Shown: in pieces, positions 6,731-15,621 of the stretch
How the letters are laid out: every line of letters begins with the position of its first letter
How positions within the stretch are numbered: position 1 is the stretch's first letter
From: an uncultured Clostridia bacterium
Lineage (GTDB): Bacteria; Bacillota; Clostridia; Lachnospirales; Lachnospiraceae
Direction of reading: 5' to 3'
Assembly: GCA_946610715.1 (NCBI GenBank)
Contig: CAMOCO010000005.1
Location: 1 to 35,466, forward strand
Length of the DNA: 35,466 nucleotides
Translations under genes and position numbers: made by a program
Notes under the pieces: generated by a model
What the model was told of the DNA's origin: nothing
Databases searched by the model: none
What the model saw: only the letters and a program-made list of their open reading frames with translations

Positions 6731-8764
6731 TCAACCCAGTATCAGTTTCTTACATCCTTCATAGGTTGTCAAGAAGTATCCACCATATATAATTATCATA
6801 ATGATAAATGTAAATAATATTCCCGAAGTCATATTTATCATACCTATAGCCGATAAAAGACCTTTAATATATCTGAGTCCGAAAAATGCTGTAAATGCAG
6901 CAACCATGAGCGGTATCAGGAAATTCATAAGCACCTGGACAAACAGTGCCTTCTTCCTCATACTCTCACCTGCTCCGATTCGTGAAAGAATAGCGAACTT
7001 CTGAACTGAATCAAGGGAATCAGACATTACTTTAAGTGCTATTATTGCCGCACATGCAACAACAAAAACTATTCCTATATAGAGGACCAGAAAAACTGTT
7101 ATAACCGAGATTCCCACACTTGACTCCTTAATCTTTGTCTTGGTTGCAAGCCCGACTCCTGTCTCACCATCCTCCAGTTCCCCATTTAATGTTCTTTCAC
7201 TTATCTCTCCCAGGGCTTCCGTAAGTCTGGCATCAGCAGCGACTTTAGCTTCTTCTGTTTCAGCTTTATAATCAGCTATAACAAGCGTTGAAGTACATTC
7301 CAGTCCACTGTCCGTTGCATCTACAACTTCATCAGGTACAATGACCGCTCCCATATCAGCACTCATTCCTGACATAACTATAAATTCTGATATAACTTCC
7401 CTGTATGCGGGACTGAGCTGATACTCTCCCGGCGTAAGTACATTTCCCTGTTCCATTGACGGGTTAAGCAGTGTATTGAGAAGATCAAAATCAGATACAA
7501 TCGCATACTGATCATCGCCTATTATCAGTTCATCTCTTCCATACATTCTTTCCAGCCTGTTATAATCCGACAGTTTTATGATATTCTCAGGTGAAGACCA
7601 GTCTGCATGGAGGAATACCTCTCTTGCCTTATCCATAACAGGCGCAACCGTATCACCTATGGTAATTGAGTCGCATTCATATACAGGAATCTGAAGACTT
7701 TCTCCTGCCCAGTCATTTAATGCAACCCCTTTCTCTTCCAGAAAGCCTTCTGCATCATCGGAGTCGATAAGTATGGTAACATCCACAGGAGTTGCATTTC
7801 CGAGGCGGTGATTCAGATAGGTTCTGATGGAAAATCCACTGGAGAAAAGGCAGAGTGATATGAAAAGAAGCAGTGATATAATCACCATGGAAATGGATGC
7901 AGTATTCATATTGCCGCTGAACTGCCTTACAATATAAGAATTTAATCCCTTTTTATAGAAGTTATGTCTCTTCTCCAGCATTTTCTGGAAAAAACCGGCA
8001 AAGGAATAAAACATTACAAAAACTGCTGCAACCATGGTAAGACAGCATGCTATGAATCCATACTTACCGATAGTCGCTCCGAAGAATCCCACCTTTATAC
8101 ATACTGCTATCAGTACTGCAGCTGATAATATAAAGAGAATCACACTCATTAATTCATTTCCGATAACTCTCTTCTCCCGCTCCTTCTCAGCATTCATAAG
8201 ATCTATAAGCTTATATCCTGCCACCATCTTTGTGTTAAAGAACAGCACGATAAGAAATATGGTCACAAAGCACAGGATGGTAACCACAGCCGCCCGTGCC
8301 GATATATCGAAGGTATAATGTGTTACATCCACTTCAAACATTCCGGCAACAACTATCGACAGAAGCTGCGATCCGAAAATCCCCACAGCCATTCCGATGA
8401 TAAGTGACACAAAACCGACTGTACAGGTTTCACAGATAAGTATCCTTGACACTTTCTTCTTTCCCATTCCGAGAAGCATATATATTCCGAATTCCTTCTT
8501 GCGTCTTTTGATAAGAAATCTGTTCGCATATATGATAAGCATTCCGAGAATCACTGCAACCCCCACCGATACTCCGCTCATAAGGTCGATAAGCATTTTG
8601 ATCTTATCATTTCCGGACCTTGAAACATCCTCCATAAGCCCCTGTGTACCTATGGAATTGAACATATAAAAAATGGCAATACCTATTATAAGAGTGAAAA
8701 AGTAAACCGAATAATCACTTCTTGATTTTTTTATATTCTTTAATGCAATCTTAAATGAGTTCAT
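6731..8764 (-). CDS. bceB: BceB-type ABC permease (FtsX domains, large external domain)
   Basis: Membrane subunit of a bacitracin/lantibiotic-type resistance transporter that also acts as the sensor for the kinase. The 677-residue product begins MNSFKIALKNIKKSRSDYS, typical of BceB, and shows about ten hydrophobic segments with a soluble domain of about 230 residues (roughly residues 315-550) between membrane segments 7 and 8, the drug-interacting region in this family. Start ATG 8764 has GGAGG at good distance and overlaps the 3' end of bceA by 14 bp; upstream in-frame codons to 8794 lack such a site. The substrate cannot be predicted from sequence. Confidence 0.92.
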   Translation of the reverse strand: MNSFKIALKNIKKSRSDYSVYFFTLIIGIAIFYMFNSIGTQGLMEDVSRSGNDKIKMLIDLMSGVSVGVAVILGMLIIYANRFLIKRRKKEFGIYMLLGMGKKKVSRILICETCTVGFVSLIIGMAVGIFGSQLLSIVVAGMFEVDVTHYTFDISARAAVVTILCFVTIFLIVLFFNTKMVAGYKLIDLMNAEKEREKRVIGNELMSVILFILSAAVLIAVCIKVGFFGATIGKYGFIACCLTMVAAVFVMFYSFAGFFQKMLEKRHNFYKKGLNSYIVRQFSGNMNTASISMVIISLLLFISLCLFSSGFSIRTYLNHRLGNATPVDVTILIDSDDAEGFLEEKGVALNDWAGESLQIPVYECDSITIGDTVAPVMDKAREVFLHADWSSPENIIKLSDYNRLERMYGRDELIIGDDQYAIVSDFDLLNTLLNPSMEQGNVLTPGEYQLSPAYREVISEFIVMSGMSADMGAVIVPDEVVDATDSGLECTSTLVIADYKAETEEAKVAADARLTEALGEISERTLNGELEDGETGVGLATKTKIKESSVGISVITVFLVLYIGIVFVVACAAIIALKVMSDSLDSVQKFAILSRIGAGESMRKKALFVQVLMNFLIPLMVAAFTAFFGLRYIKGLLSAIGMINMTSGILFTFIIMIIIYGGYFLTTYEGCKKLILG

Positions 8765-9521
8765 CCAATTCCCCTCCGAGTACTGTTGTAACATCCACTA
8801 TTCTCTTAAAAAAGTCTTTCCTCTCTTCTTTTTCATCCCTTACTATCTCGGTAAACAGTTTTCCGTCCTTAATGAATATGATACGCCCTGCATAGCTGGC
8901 ACTGAAGGCATCATGTGTAACCATAAGAATGGTTGACCCCAAAGACTTATTAAGCCCCATCAGACTGTCCATAAGTGCTCTGGATGCTTTTGAATCCAGT
9001 GCTCCCGTAGGTTCATCCGCAAGAACAAGCGACGGATCTGTAACCACCGCTCTTGCTGCAGCAACTCTCTGCTTCTGTCCCCCCGACATCTCCGAAGGGA
9101 ACTTCTTTAGGATCTCCGTAATTCCCAGTTTTCCGGCTATATCAGCAACTCTTTCATCTATCTCAGAAGCCTTTACTCCCTTGATGGACAGTGCAAGAGC
9201 GATATTCTCCTCAGCCGTCATAGTATCAAGAAGATTAAAATCCTGAAAGATAAAACCCAGTCTGCTGCACCTGAATTCATCCAGTTTCTTACCTCTAAGC
9301 TCATTTATATCCTGCCCGTCGATAAGAACTTTTCCCGCTGAAAGTTTATCAATTGTTGATATGCAGTTAAGCAGCGTTGTCTTGCCGCTTCCACTGGCTC
9401 CCATTATTCCAACGAACTCTCCTTCCATAACATCAAAGCTGAGTCCACTGAGAGCCGCGGTGACATTTGACTTATTACCGTAATACTTCTCGGCATTTAT
9501 AACTTCAAGTATCTTTTCCAT
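8751..9521 (-). CDS. bceA: BceA-type ABC transporter ATP-binding protein
   Basis: Energises the BceB permease. The 256-residue protein carries Walker A GASGSGKT (41-48), Q loop FQDFN (92-96), signature MSGGQ (145-149), Walker B LVLADE (165-170) and the switch histidine in MVTHD. The MacB/LolD-like body is usual for BceA. The ribosome binding site GGAGGGG precedes ATG 9521. It is first of the order bceA-bceB-bceR-bceS, and a perfect BceR-type operator lies about 77 bp upstream. Confidence 0.94.
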   Translation of the reverse strand: MEKILEVINAEKYYGNKSNVTAALSGLSFDVMEGEFVGIMGASGSGKTTLLNCISTIDKLSAGKVLIDGQDINELRGKKLDEFRCSRLGFIFQDFNLLDTMTAEENIALALSIKGVKASEIDERVADIAGKLGITEILKKFPSEMSGGQKQRVAAARAVVTDPSLVLADEPTGALDSKASRALMDSLMGLNKSLGSTILMVTHDAFSASYAGRIIFIKDGKLFTEIVRDEKEERKDFFKRIVDVTTVLGGELDELI

Positions 9522-9597
9522 TGATATCCCCTCCGATTTTTTCTAACGGTAAAACCTTACCACTTACCATGAAACCCTGCAATTCAAAAGCCCTACA

Positions 9598-9621
9598 AAA
9601 CCTTACAATGTTGTAAGGTTT
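9598..9621 (-). promoter_or_regulatory. Candidate BceR operator upstream of bceA
   Basis: A 24-bp inverted repeat with 11-bp perfect arms, AAACCTTACAA and TTGTAAGGTTT around two central bases, contains TTACA-N4-TGTAA, the half-site arrangement known for BceR-like regulators of Bacillota. Further half-site-like sequences (GTAAG, GGTAAGG) occur between the palindrome and bceA. The core promoter is not clear; a weak -10 would suit an activator-dependent promoter. Confidence 0.75.
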
Positions 9622-9665
9622 CATAAGGCCCATTTTATACTTATTAAAACTTCCCACATCATAAT

Positions 9666-10517
9666 TCAGATCATGTCTGCAATAAGCGCAAACTGTTCAA
9701 GCGTCAGGGCTTCACCTCTGATTCTTGTATCTATCCCCAGTTGTGTAAGCACCTCTTCAACTCTCTCTTTTGGAATATCAAGTTCCTGAGAATTCTTAAC
9801 TGCATTAAGAAGTGTCTTACGGCGTTCCATAAAGGCAGCCCGTATAAGCTTGAAAAGAAGCTTTTCATCTCTTACCTCTACTGCCGGAGCAGGTCTTCTC
9901 TTAAGGCGTATGACCGCAGAACCCACAGCCGGTCTCGGCATAAAGCAGTTAGGCGGAACATTTGCCGCAAGGTAGGGCTCCGCGTAATACTGTACCGCAA
10001 GCGACAAAGCGCCGTAATCCTTCGTCCCCGGTCCTGCTTTCATTCTGTCGGCAACCTCTTTTTGAATCATCACCGTGAGTGAATCAAAATGCGATTTTCC
10101 TTCCAGAAGTCCCATTATGATCGGTGTGGTTATGTAATAAGGAAGATTAGCAACCACCTTGAAAGGTTCCCCACCGAAAATGCTGTCTATATCACATTTA
10201 AGAATGTCCTGATTTATTACCTCTACATTCCCATATTCCGCAAGTGTTTCGCTCAAAACAGGGATAAGCTTTTCATCTATCTCAACCGCAGTGACCTTTC
10301 CCGCCGCCTCGGCAAGATACTGGGTAAGAGTACCTATTCCGGGTCCTATTTCAAGAACATTATCATTTTTTCCTATTTCCGCAGCCTTTACTATTTTATC
10401 GATCACATGACTGTCGATAAGAAAATTCTGACCATAGGATTTTTTAAAATTAAAATTATACTTTTGAATTATTTCTATTGTTTTTTTAGGATTACTGAGT
10501 TTTGAATTCTCTTCCAA
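9666..10517 (-). CDS. rsmA: RsmA/KsgA, 16S rRNA A1518/A1519 dimethyltransferase
   Basis: Dimethylates two adjacent adenines in the 3' hairpin of 16S rRNA during small-subunit maturation. The 283-residue protein has the family's N-terminal KKSYGQNFLID, the SAM loop LEIGPGIGTLT, acidic residue after AVEID, the catalytic NLPYYIT motif (NxPY type) and the C-terminal RRKTLLNAV segment. It starts with TTG at 10517, supported by GGAG eight nucleotides upstream. It follows tatD by 19 bp; tatD-rsmA neighbourhood is common in Bacillota. Confidence 0.96.
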   Translation of the reverse strand: MEENSKLSNPKKTIEIIQKYNFNFKKSYGQNFLIDSHVIDKIVKAAEIGKNDNVLEIGPGIGTLTQYLAEAAGKVTAVEIDEKLIPVLSETLAEYGNVEVINQDILKCDIDSIFGGEPFKVVANLPYYITTPIIMGLLEGKSHFDSLTVMIQKEVADRMKAGPGTKDYGALSLAVQYYAEPYLAANVPPNCFMPRPAVGSAVIRLKRRPAPAVEVRDEKLLFKLIRAAFMERRKTLLNAVKNSQELDIPKERVEEVLTQLGIDTRIRGEALTLEQFALIADMI

Positions 10518-10536
10518 ATTATATACTCCAATCTGA

Positions 10537-11367
10537 TCAAATGTTACTGTTCAGTCTATAAAGTCTTTTTGCATTTTCCCAGGTTATATCTGCCACTTCA
10601 TCGGCACTCAGAGATTTTATCTCCGCCAGCTTCTCTATTACGTGGATCAGATACCCCGAATAATTTCTCTCTCCTCTGTGAGGCGTTGGTGTAAGGTACG
10701 GGCAGTCGGTCTCGAGAACTATTCTGTCCATTGGAATTGCTTCCACGGCACGAACAAGCTTCTTTGCATTCTTATATGTAAGTACTCCGCCTATTCCAAA
10801 GTACATGCCGGTCTTCATAAGTATCTCGGCAGTTTCCCTTGAATATGAATAGCAGTGTAAAACTCCCGGAGTGGGAATCCTGCCTGCAGAGCCGTCTTTC
10901 CCCGCCCTTTCAGACTCACCGTTTCCAAAGTACTCCAGCAGGATATCCACTGTATCCTCTGCCGCATCTCTGGAATGGATAACCACCGGGAGCGCCAGCT
11001 CCCCTGCAAGATCCAGCTGGGCTCTGAACCATTTTTTCTGAATATCTCTCTCGGGATTTTCTTCCCAGTAGTAGTCCAGACCGATTTCTCCGATGGCAAC
11101 TATTTTCTTATTTGATTCTGCCATTTCTCTTAATCTGTCCAGATCCTCATCTTTCATATTGCCGCATTCACCGGGGATCACTCCCACTGCTCCGTAAAAG
11201 AATTCATACTTTCCGGTCAGACGGACAACTTCCTCAGAGCTCTTAAGGTCGCATCCTATATCGGTAACCGCAAAAACATTTTTTTCGGCCAGACTGTTTA
11301 TAATACTCTCTCTGTCATTATCAAAAGCCCTGTCATCATAATGGGCATGTGTATCAAATATTCTCAT
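10537..11367 (-). CDS. tatD: TatD-family metal-dependent deoxyribonuclease/hydrolase
   Basis: Member of the TatD amidohydrolase-like family, with 3'-5' DNase and possibly D-aminoacyl-related activities reported for relatives. The 276-residue protein has metal ligands in FDTHAHYDD (His7, His9), glutamate in IGEIGLDYYW, histidines in PVVIHSRDA and LHCYSYS, and the terminal aspartate in LETDCPYLTP. I chose ATG 11367 because the family normally starts just before the DTHxH motif, although AAGAGG is close to the start codon; the open frame extends upstream to 11430 without homology I can recognise. Cotranscribed with rsmA. Confidence 0.92.
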   Translation of the reverse strand: MRIFDTHAHYDDRAFDNDRESIINSLAEKNVFAVTDIGCDLKSSEEVVRLTGKYEFFYGAVGVIPGECGNMKDEDLDRLREMAESNKKIVAIGEIGLDYYWEENPERDIQKKWFRAQLDLAGELALPVVIHSRDAAEDTVDILLEYFGNGESERAGKDGSAGRIPTPGVLHCYSYSRETAEILMKTGMYFGIGGVLTYKNAKKLVRAVEAIPMDRIVLETDCPYLTPTPHRGERNYSGYLIHVIEKLAEIKSLSADEVADITWENAKRLYRLNSNI

Positions 11368-11382
11368 AATCCTCTTAATTCC

Positions 11383-11411
11383 TTGTATTTTTCCTCTCAG
11401 TATTTTATAAT
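11383..11411 (+). promoter_or_regulatory. Promoter of the aminotransferase gene
   Basis: A -35 box TTGTAT (11383-11388), 17 bp and TATAAT (11406-11411) predict a start near 11418. The leader contains an 8-bp stem AAATGTGA/TCACATTT (11450-11472) just before the ribosome binding site. Confidence 0.5.
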
Positions 11412-11493
11412 GATTCAGGTCATAAAACAACCGATTTTAACATAAAGTAAAATGTGACTTCTTCTCACATTTAATTACTTGATTGGAGGAAAT

Positions 11494-12678
11494 ATGATTT
11501 CACAATTCTATAAGGAGATGACCGGAAAGGAATCAGTGATCAGAAAGTTTTTTGATTACAGCAGGGAACGTGCCGCAAAGCTGGGTCCGGACAGTGTTTA
11601 TAATTTTTCCATAGGAAATCCTTCTGTCCCGGTTCCGCAGAAGTTTAACGATGCCATGACAGAGCTCCTGCAAAATGAAGATCCGGTTGCACTCCATGGA
11701 TATAGTCCTACACTCGGACAGCCAACTACAAAAGCATGCATTGCCAGATCATTAAATGAACGTTTCGGAATGAATTACGAAGCAAAGCATATATTCCCGA
11801 CTTCGGGAGCTGCCGGCGCACTTAGCCATGCGCTGAGATGTGTTGCAGGAGCAGGCGATACAGTTCTGACATTTGCGCCATACTTTCCCGAATATGTTCC
11901 ATACGTGGAAGGAACGGGTGCCAAGCTCCGGGTTGTACCTGCAGACACAACTTCTTTTCAGATTAATTTTGAAAAATTCACGGAAATGATGAGCCCGTCA
12001 GTATCTGCCGTCCTCATCAATTCACCTAACAATCCTTCCGGAATTGTTTATACAACCGAGACCATTAAAAAACTGGCCTCCATACTTTTGGAAAAACAGC
12101 AGGAATACGGTCACGAAATCTTCCTTATTACGGATGAACCTTACAGGGAACTGGTATTCAGCGGCGTTGATTCACCATTTGTTTCAAAGCTGTACGATAA
12201 CTCTATCTGCTGCTATTCATTCAGCAAATCCCTGTCACTTCCCGGTGAACGTATAGGATATATGGCAGTTAATCCAAAGGCCAAGGATGCAGATTATCTT
12301 GTTCCGATGGCAGGACAGATTTCCCGTTTCACAGGACACAACTGCCCTTCATCCATTATGCAGCTGGCCATTGAACGTGTTATAAATGACACCTCGGATC
12401 TTTCTATCTATGAAAAAAATGCCGAGCTCCTTTATAATGCTCTTTCAGCTCAGGGTTACGAAATAGTAAAACCAATGGGAACCTTCTACATGTTCCCCAA
12501 GAGCCCTATCCCCGATGCAAATGAATTCTGCTGGAAGGCCGCACGTGAGCTTGGACTTATCATCGTTCCCGGCGACAGCTTTGACTGCCCCGGATATTTC
12601 AGAATATCTTACTGCGTTGCTACAGAACAGATTGAACGCGCCATACCGCTGTTTGAAAAACTTCTGGCAATGGTCTGA
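11494..12678 (+). CDS. PLP-dependent aminotransferase, class I/II
   Basis: Fold-type I aminotransferase of the aspartate aminotransferase superfamily. The 394-residue product shows the PLP-binding residues in order: TSGAAGALSHAL (phosphate loop), NSPNNPSG, ITDEPYREL with the conserved aspartate and tyrosine, Lys245 in SFSKSLSLPGERIG as Schiff-base lysine, and a C-terminal substrate arginine in GYFRISYC. ATG 11494 is chosen over the in-frame TTG at 11479 because GGAGG precedes it. Amino-acid substrate cannot be fixed from sequence. The stop codon is separated from the malQ frame by a single base at most, so the two may be cotranscribed, although a functional link is not obvious. Confidence 0.92.
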   Translation: MISQFYKEMTGKESVIRKFFDYSRERAAKLGPDSVYNFSIGNPSVPVPQKFNDAMTELLQNEDPVALHGYSPTLGQPTTKACIARSLNERFGMNYEAKHIFPTSGAAGALSHALRCVAGAGDTVLTFAPYFPEYVPYVEGTGAKLRVVPADTTSFQINFEKFTEMMSPSVSAVLINSPNNPSGIVYTTETIKKLASILLEKQQEYGHEIFLITDEPYRELVFSGVDSPFVSKLYDNSICCYSFSKSLSLPGERIGYMAVNPKAKDADYLVPMAGQISRFTGHNCPSSIMQLAIERVINDTSDLSIYEKNAELLYNALSAQGYEIVKPMGTFYMFPKSPIPDANEFCWKAARELGLIIVPGDSFDCPGYFRISYCVATEQIERAIPLFEKLLAMV

Positions 12679-12679
12679 A

Positions 12680-14257
12680 ATGCATTATAAAGAATACTAT
12701 AACAATGAATGTGAGGAAAAAATTTTGGATATTACTAACAGTTTAGACTTAGGACCTAAGAGATATGCAGGCATACTTTTGCATCCTACATCATTTCCGG
12801 GTCCTTATGGAATTGGCGATCTCGGAAAAGGGGCCTACGATTTTGTAGACTTTTTAAACAGATCGGGCATGACTGCATGGCAGGTTCTCCCCCTTGGGCA
12901 TACCGGCTTCGGTGATTCACCTTATCAGCCCTTTTCATCCTTTGCGGGGCAGCCACTCATCATCAGCATCGACCATCTGCGTGATCTAAACCTGCTGTAT
13001 GACAGCGATTTTACGGGAATGCCAATGTGGAACCCTGAAGATATATGCTATGGTGATGTGATCAGCTTTAAGTCAAATCTTCTCCATACAGCATATGAAA
13101 GATTTACTGACGAATCGATCTCTGACAAGTTTTCATCCGACCCCGAAATGATGGAATCATATAATAAATTTATAGAAGAAAACGAATGGCTGGATGATTA
13201 TTCATTATTTATGGCAGGCAAGGACTATCATGAAGGTGCTCCCTGGTATCTTTGGGAAGATTCACTTAAAGCTCCCACTGCTGCCGAGAGAAAGGAGTGG
13301 ACTGAAAAGCTTGCACATGAGATAGGTTATTACAGATTTATACAGTTCCTTTTCCACATTGAGTGGACGGCTCTCAAGAAATATGCAAATGAAAAAGGAA
13401 TATCCATAATCGGAGATATGCCTATATTTGTCGCATGGGACAGCGTAGATGTATGGGTTCATAAAAAACTCTTTATGCTTGACTCAGATGGTTATCCAAC
13501 TTCGGTTGCCGGAGTACCGCCTGACTATTTTTCTGCCACAGGTCAGCTGTGGGGAAATCCTCTCTATAACTGGAAGGAACATAAGAGAACGAGATACGAA
13601 TGGTGGTTCAGCCGTATCAGACATCAGCTCACACTTACAGATTATGTAAGGATCGATCACTTCCGCGGTTTTGATCAGTTCTGGGCAGTACCGTACGGTG
13701 ATGAAAATGCCATTAACGGAAAATGGATCAAGGCACCGGGAGAAAACTTCTTTACCACAATGGAAGCCACCTTCGGTTATCATATGCCTATTATAGCTGA
13801 GGATCTCGGTGAGATCGATCAGTCCGTAATAGATCTCAGAGATAAGTTTGGATTCCCGGGTATGAAGGTTCTTCAATTTGCTTTTGAAAATCCAAATGAG
13901 AACAACTTCCTTCCGCATAATCACATCAGAAACTGTGTCTGCTATACAGGTACACATGATAATGATACAACTCTCGGCTGGTATAAAAACTGTTTTGAAG
14001 CTTCAAGAGATAAACTGAGACGTTATTTCAGCACTGATGCAAGTGATATATGCTGGGTAATGATCCGTGCAGCTTTTGGTTCCGTTGCAAATATGGCAAT
14101 CGTTCCCATGCAGGATGTTCTGGAACTTGATTCCTGGGCAAGGCTGAATAAGCCCGGTGTTGGAGAAGGCAACTGGTCATGGCGCTATAAACAGGAAGCC
14201 CTGACAAGTCACCTGGAAAAACGCCTCTACGAAACAGCAAAGATGTTTGGAAGATAG
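12680..14257 (+). CDS. malQ: 4-alpha-glucanotransferase (amylomaltase, GH77)
   Basis: Transfers alpha-1,4-glucan segments between maltodextrins in cytoplasmic glycogen or maltose metabolism. The protein (525 residues from this start) has GH77 signatures: GILLHPTSFPGPYGIGDLG, WQVLPLGHTG, DSPYQPFSSFAG, the nucleophile region VRIDHFRGFDQFW, acid/base IIAEDLGE and the transition-state aspartate in TGTHDNDTTLGW. ATG 12680 lies one base after the aminotransferase stop but has no ribosome binding site; TTG 12725 has GAGGAAA upstream and gives a 510-residue protein starting nearer the conserved GILLHPTS, so it is a serious alternative start. Functionally it pairs with the phosphoglucomutase at the left edge in glycogen metabolism. 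Confidence 0.93.
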   Translation: MHYKEYYNNECEEKILDITNSLDLGPKRYAGILLHPTSFPGPYGIGDLGKGAYDFVDFLNRSGMTAWQVLPLGHTGFGDSPYQPFSSFAGQPLIISIDHLRDLNLLYDSDFTGMPMWNPEDICYGDVISFKSNLLHTAYERFTDESISDKFSSDPEMMESYNKFIEENEWLDDYSLFMAGKDYHEGAPWYLWEDSLKAPTAAERKEWTEKLAHEIGYYRFIQFLFHIEWTALKKYANEKGISIIGDMPIFVAWDSVDVWVHKKLFMLDSDGYPTSVAGVPPDYFSATGQLWGNPLYNWKEHKRTRYEWWFSRIRHQLTLTDYVRIDHFRGFDQFWAVPYGDENAINGKWIKAPGENFFTTMEATFGYHMPIIAEDLGEIDQSVIDLRDKFGFPGMKVLQFAFENPNENNFLPHNHIRNCVCYTGTHDNDTTLGWYKNCFEASRDKLRRYFSTDASDICWVMIRAAFGSVANMAIVPMQDVLELDSWARLNKPGVGEGNWSWRYKQEALTSHLEKRLYETAKMFGR

Positions 14258-14294
14258 TTAACCTTACTCAGATCAGAGTAGAAAGGAGTTCCAA

Positions 14295-15017
14295 ATGCTC
14301 AGATTTATAATAGCAATAACATTTGCAATTTTAGCAGTCATTTTCTGTATTCCTAAGCATATATATCTGAAGAACCAGATTAAAAAGGACGAAATGACGG
14401 GCTGGATCAAATCATGGAAATTCGTCCGTAAATTCTTCAAAGCGCTTCTTTTTATCTGCGGCACAAAAATAGAAGTCCGTGGACTTGAGAATATTCCGAA
14501 GGACGAAGCCGTTCTCTATGTAGGAAATCACAGAAGCTACTTTGATATAATCATACTGCATACCATCACCCCGGGTCCCGTAGGCTTCATAGCAAAAAAA
14601 GAGTTTAAGAAAATCCCTCTCTTCCACTATTATATGGATGATATCGGATGTCTGTATCTGGACAGAGATAACCCGAGAGAAGGACTTAAAACCATTTCCG
14701 AAGCCACTGAGCAGATGAAGAAAGGTCTGAGCATGAGCCTTTTTCCCGAAGGCACCAGAAATCATCAGCCCGAACTCCTGCCATTTAAACCGGGTGGTTA
14801 CAGAATGGCGGAAAAATCAAAATGCGCCATTGTTGTTACTTCAATGACCGGCTTCGATGATATATTCGAAAACAATAAACCTCTGGCAATCAGAAAAAGA
14901 CATGTTATAATAGAATTTGCACCGCCTGTTTATCCTCATGAGCTAAGCAAGGACGCCCGCAAGGAATTCTATGACAGTATTCCTTCAAAAATCATGGAAA
15001 TGCAGGCAGGAAAGTAA
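14295..15017 (+). CDS. plsC: 1-acyl-sn-glycerol-3-phosphate acyltransferase (PlsC type)
   Basis: Acylates lysophosphatidic acid to phosphatidic acid at the membrane. The 240-residue protein has an N-terminal hydrophobic segment (about residues 3-20), the catalytic NHRSYFD motif (NHx4D, residues 78-84), the substrate motif LFPEGTRN (about 149-156) and the later GGY-containing block, all as in the LPLAT family. A GGAG ribosome binding site precedes ATG 14295. It is followed closely by two other membrane-protein genes. Confidence 0.9.
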   Translation: MLRFIIAITFAILAVIFCIPKHIYLKNQIKKDEMTGWIKSWKFVRKFFKALLFICGTKIEVRGLENIPKDEAVLYVGNHRSYFDIIILHTITPGPVGFIAKKEFKKIPLFHYYMDDIGCLYLDRDNPREGLKTISEATEQMKKGLSMSLFPEGTRNHQPELLPFKPGGYRMAEKSKCAIVVTSMTGFDDIFENNKPLAIRKRHVIIEFAPPVYPHELSKDARKEFYDSIPSKIMEMQAGK

Positions 15018-15038
15018 GTAAGAAATGGAGAAACTAAT

Positions 15039-15614
15039 ATGAATATCTGGATTATTCTACTTATCATATTACTGGTAATAGTCGGCGTTATGGTTGTCCT
15101 TTACTTTGTGGGCAACAAATTGCAGAAGACACAGCTTGCCCAGCGTGAACAGATGCAGGCAGCAGCACAGCCGGCAAATCTTTTCATCATTGATAAAAAG
15201 ATAATGCCCATGAAAGATGCCAAACTGCCTAAAGCTGTTATGGATCAGGCGCCTAAGAGATATCAAAAGGCAAAAATCCCGGTAGTTAAGGCTAAGGTTG
15301 GTCCTCAGGTCATGACTCTCATCTGCGATGACAGCATTTATGATGATGTTCCGAAGCATGGTGAAGTTAAAGCCATGGTAAGCGGTATCTACATTGTCAG
15401 TGTAAGGGCAATGCATAAGCAGACCAGAAAGCAGACCGAAGAAGCTGCTTCAACACGCAAGAAAACCTTCCGTGAGAAAATGCTCGGAAAGCAGGCTGAT
15501 TATCAGAAACAGCTGGATCAGGAGCTTGCCAATAAAAAGGCAAAGGAAGAAGCAAAGAAAAATAAGGCTGAAGAGAAAAAGAAACGTGAAAGAGCAAAGA
15601 AAATCGTTGACTAA
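15039..15614 (+). CDS. Hypothetical membrane-anchored protein with charged helical tail
   Basis: No family recognised. The 191-residue product begins with a single strongly hydrophobic segment (residues 3-25), continues with a region of about 90 residues (including DKKIMPMKDAKLPKAVMDQ and VSGIYIVSVRAM) that looks like a small beta-rich domain, and ends in about 70 residues rich in Lys, Glu and Gln (residues 125-191), predicted as a long charged helix. The ribosome binding site GGAG is well placed. The tail should be cytoplasmic if the positive-inside rule holds. The gene sits between plsC and a CPBP protease, suggesting an envelope role, but nothing more can be said. Confidence 0.75.
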   Translation: MNIWIILLIILLVIVGVMVVLYFVGNKLQKTQLAQREQMQAAAQPANLFIIDKKIMPMKDAKLPKAVMDQAPKRYQKAKIPVVKAKVGPQVMTLICDDSIYDDVPKHGEVKAMVSGIYIVSVRAMHKQTRKQTEEAASTRKKTFREKMLGKQADYQKQLDQELANKKAKEEAKKNKAEEKKKRERAKKIVD

Positions 15615-15621
15615 TTTTATA

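Noticed and set aside
4976-9521. Lipoprotein-releasing LolCDE or MacAB-type system
   Set aside because: The permease has the ten-helix BceB layout with a large domain between helices 7 and 8, and the two-component genes with two-helix kinase are adjacent.
12515-12679. Upstream extension of malQ
   Set aside because: The region overlaps the aminotransferase 3' end in another frame and the GH77 domain begins well after 12680.
15472-15621. Upstream extension of the CPBP gene
   Set aside because: It runs out of frame through the charged tail of the preceding gene and encodes an Arg/Lys-rich stretch without membrane character, typical of a shadow frame.
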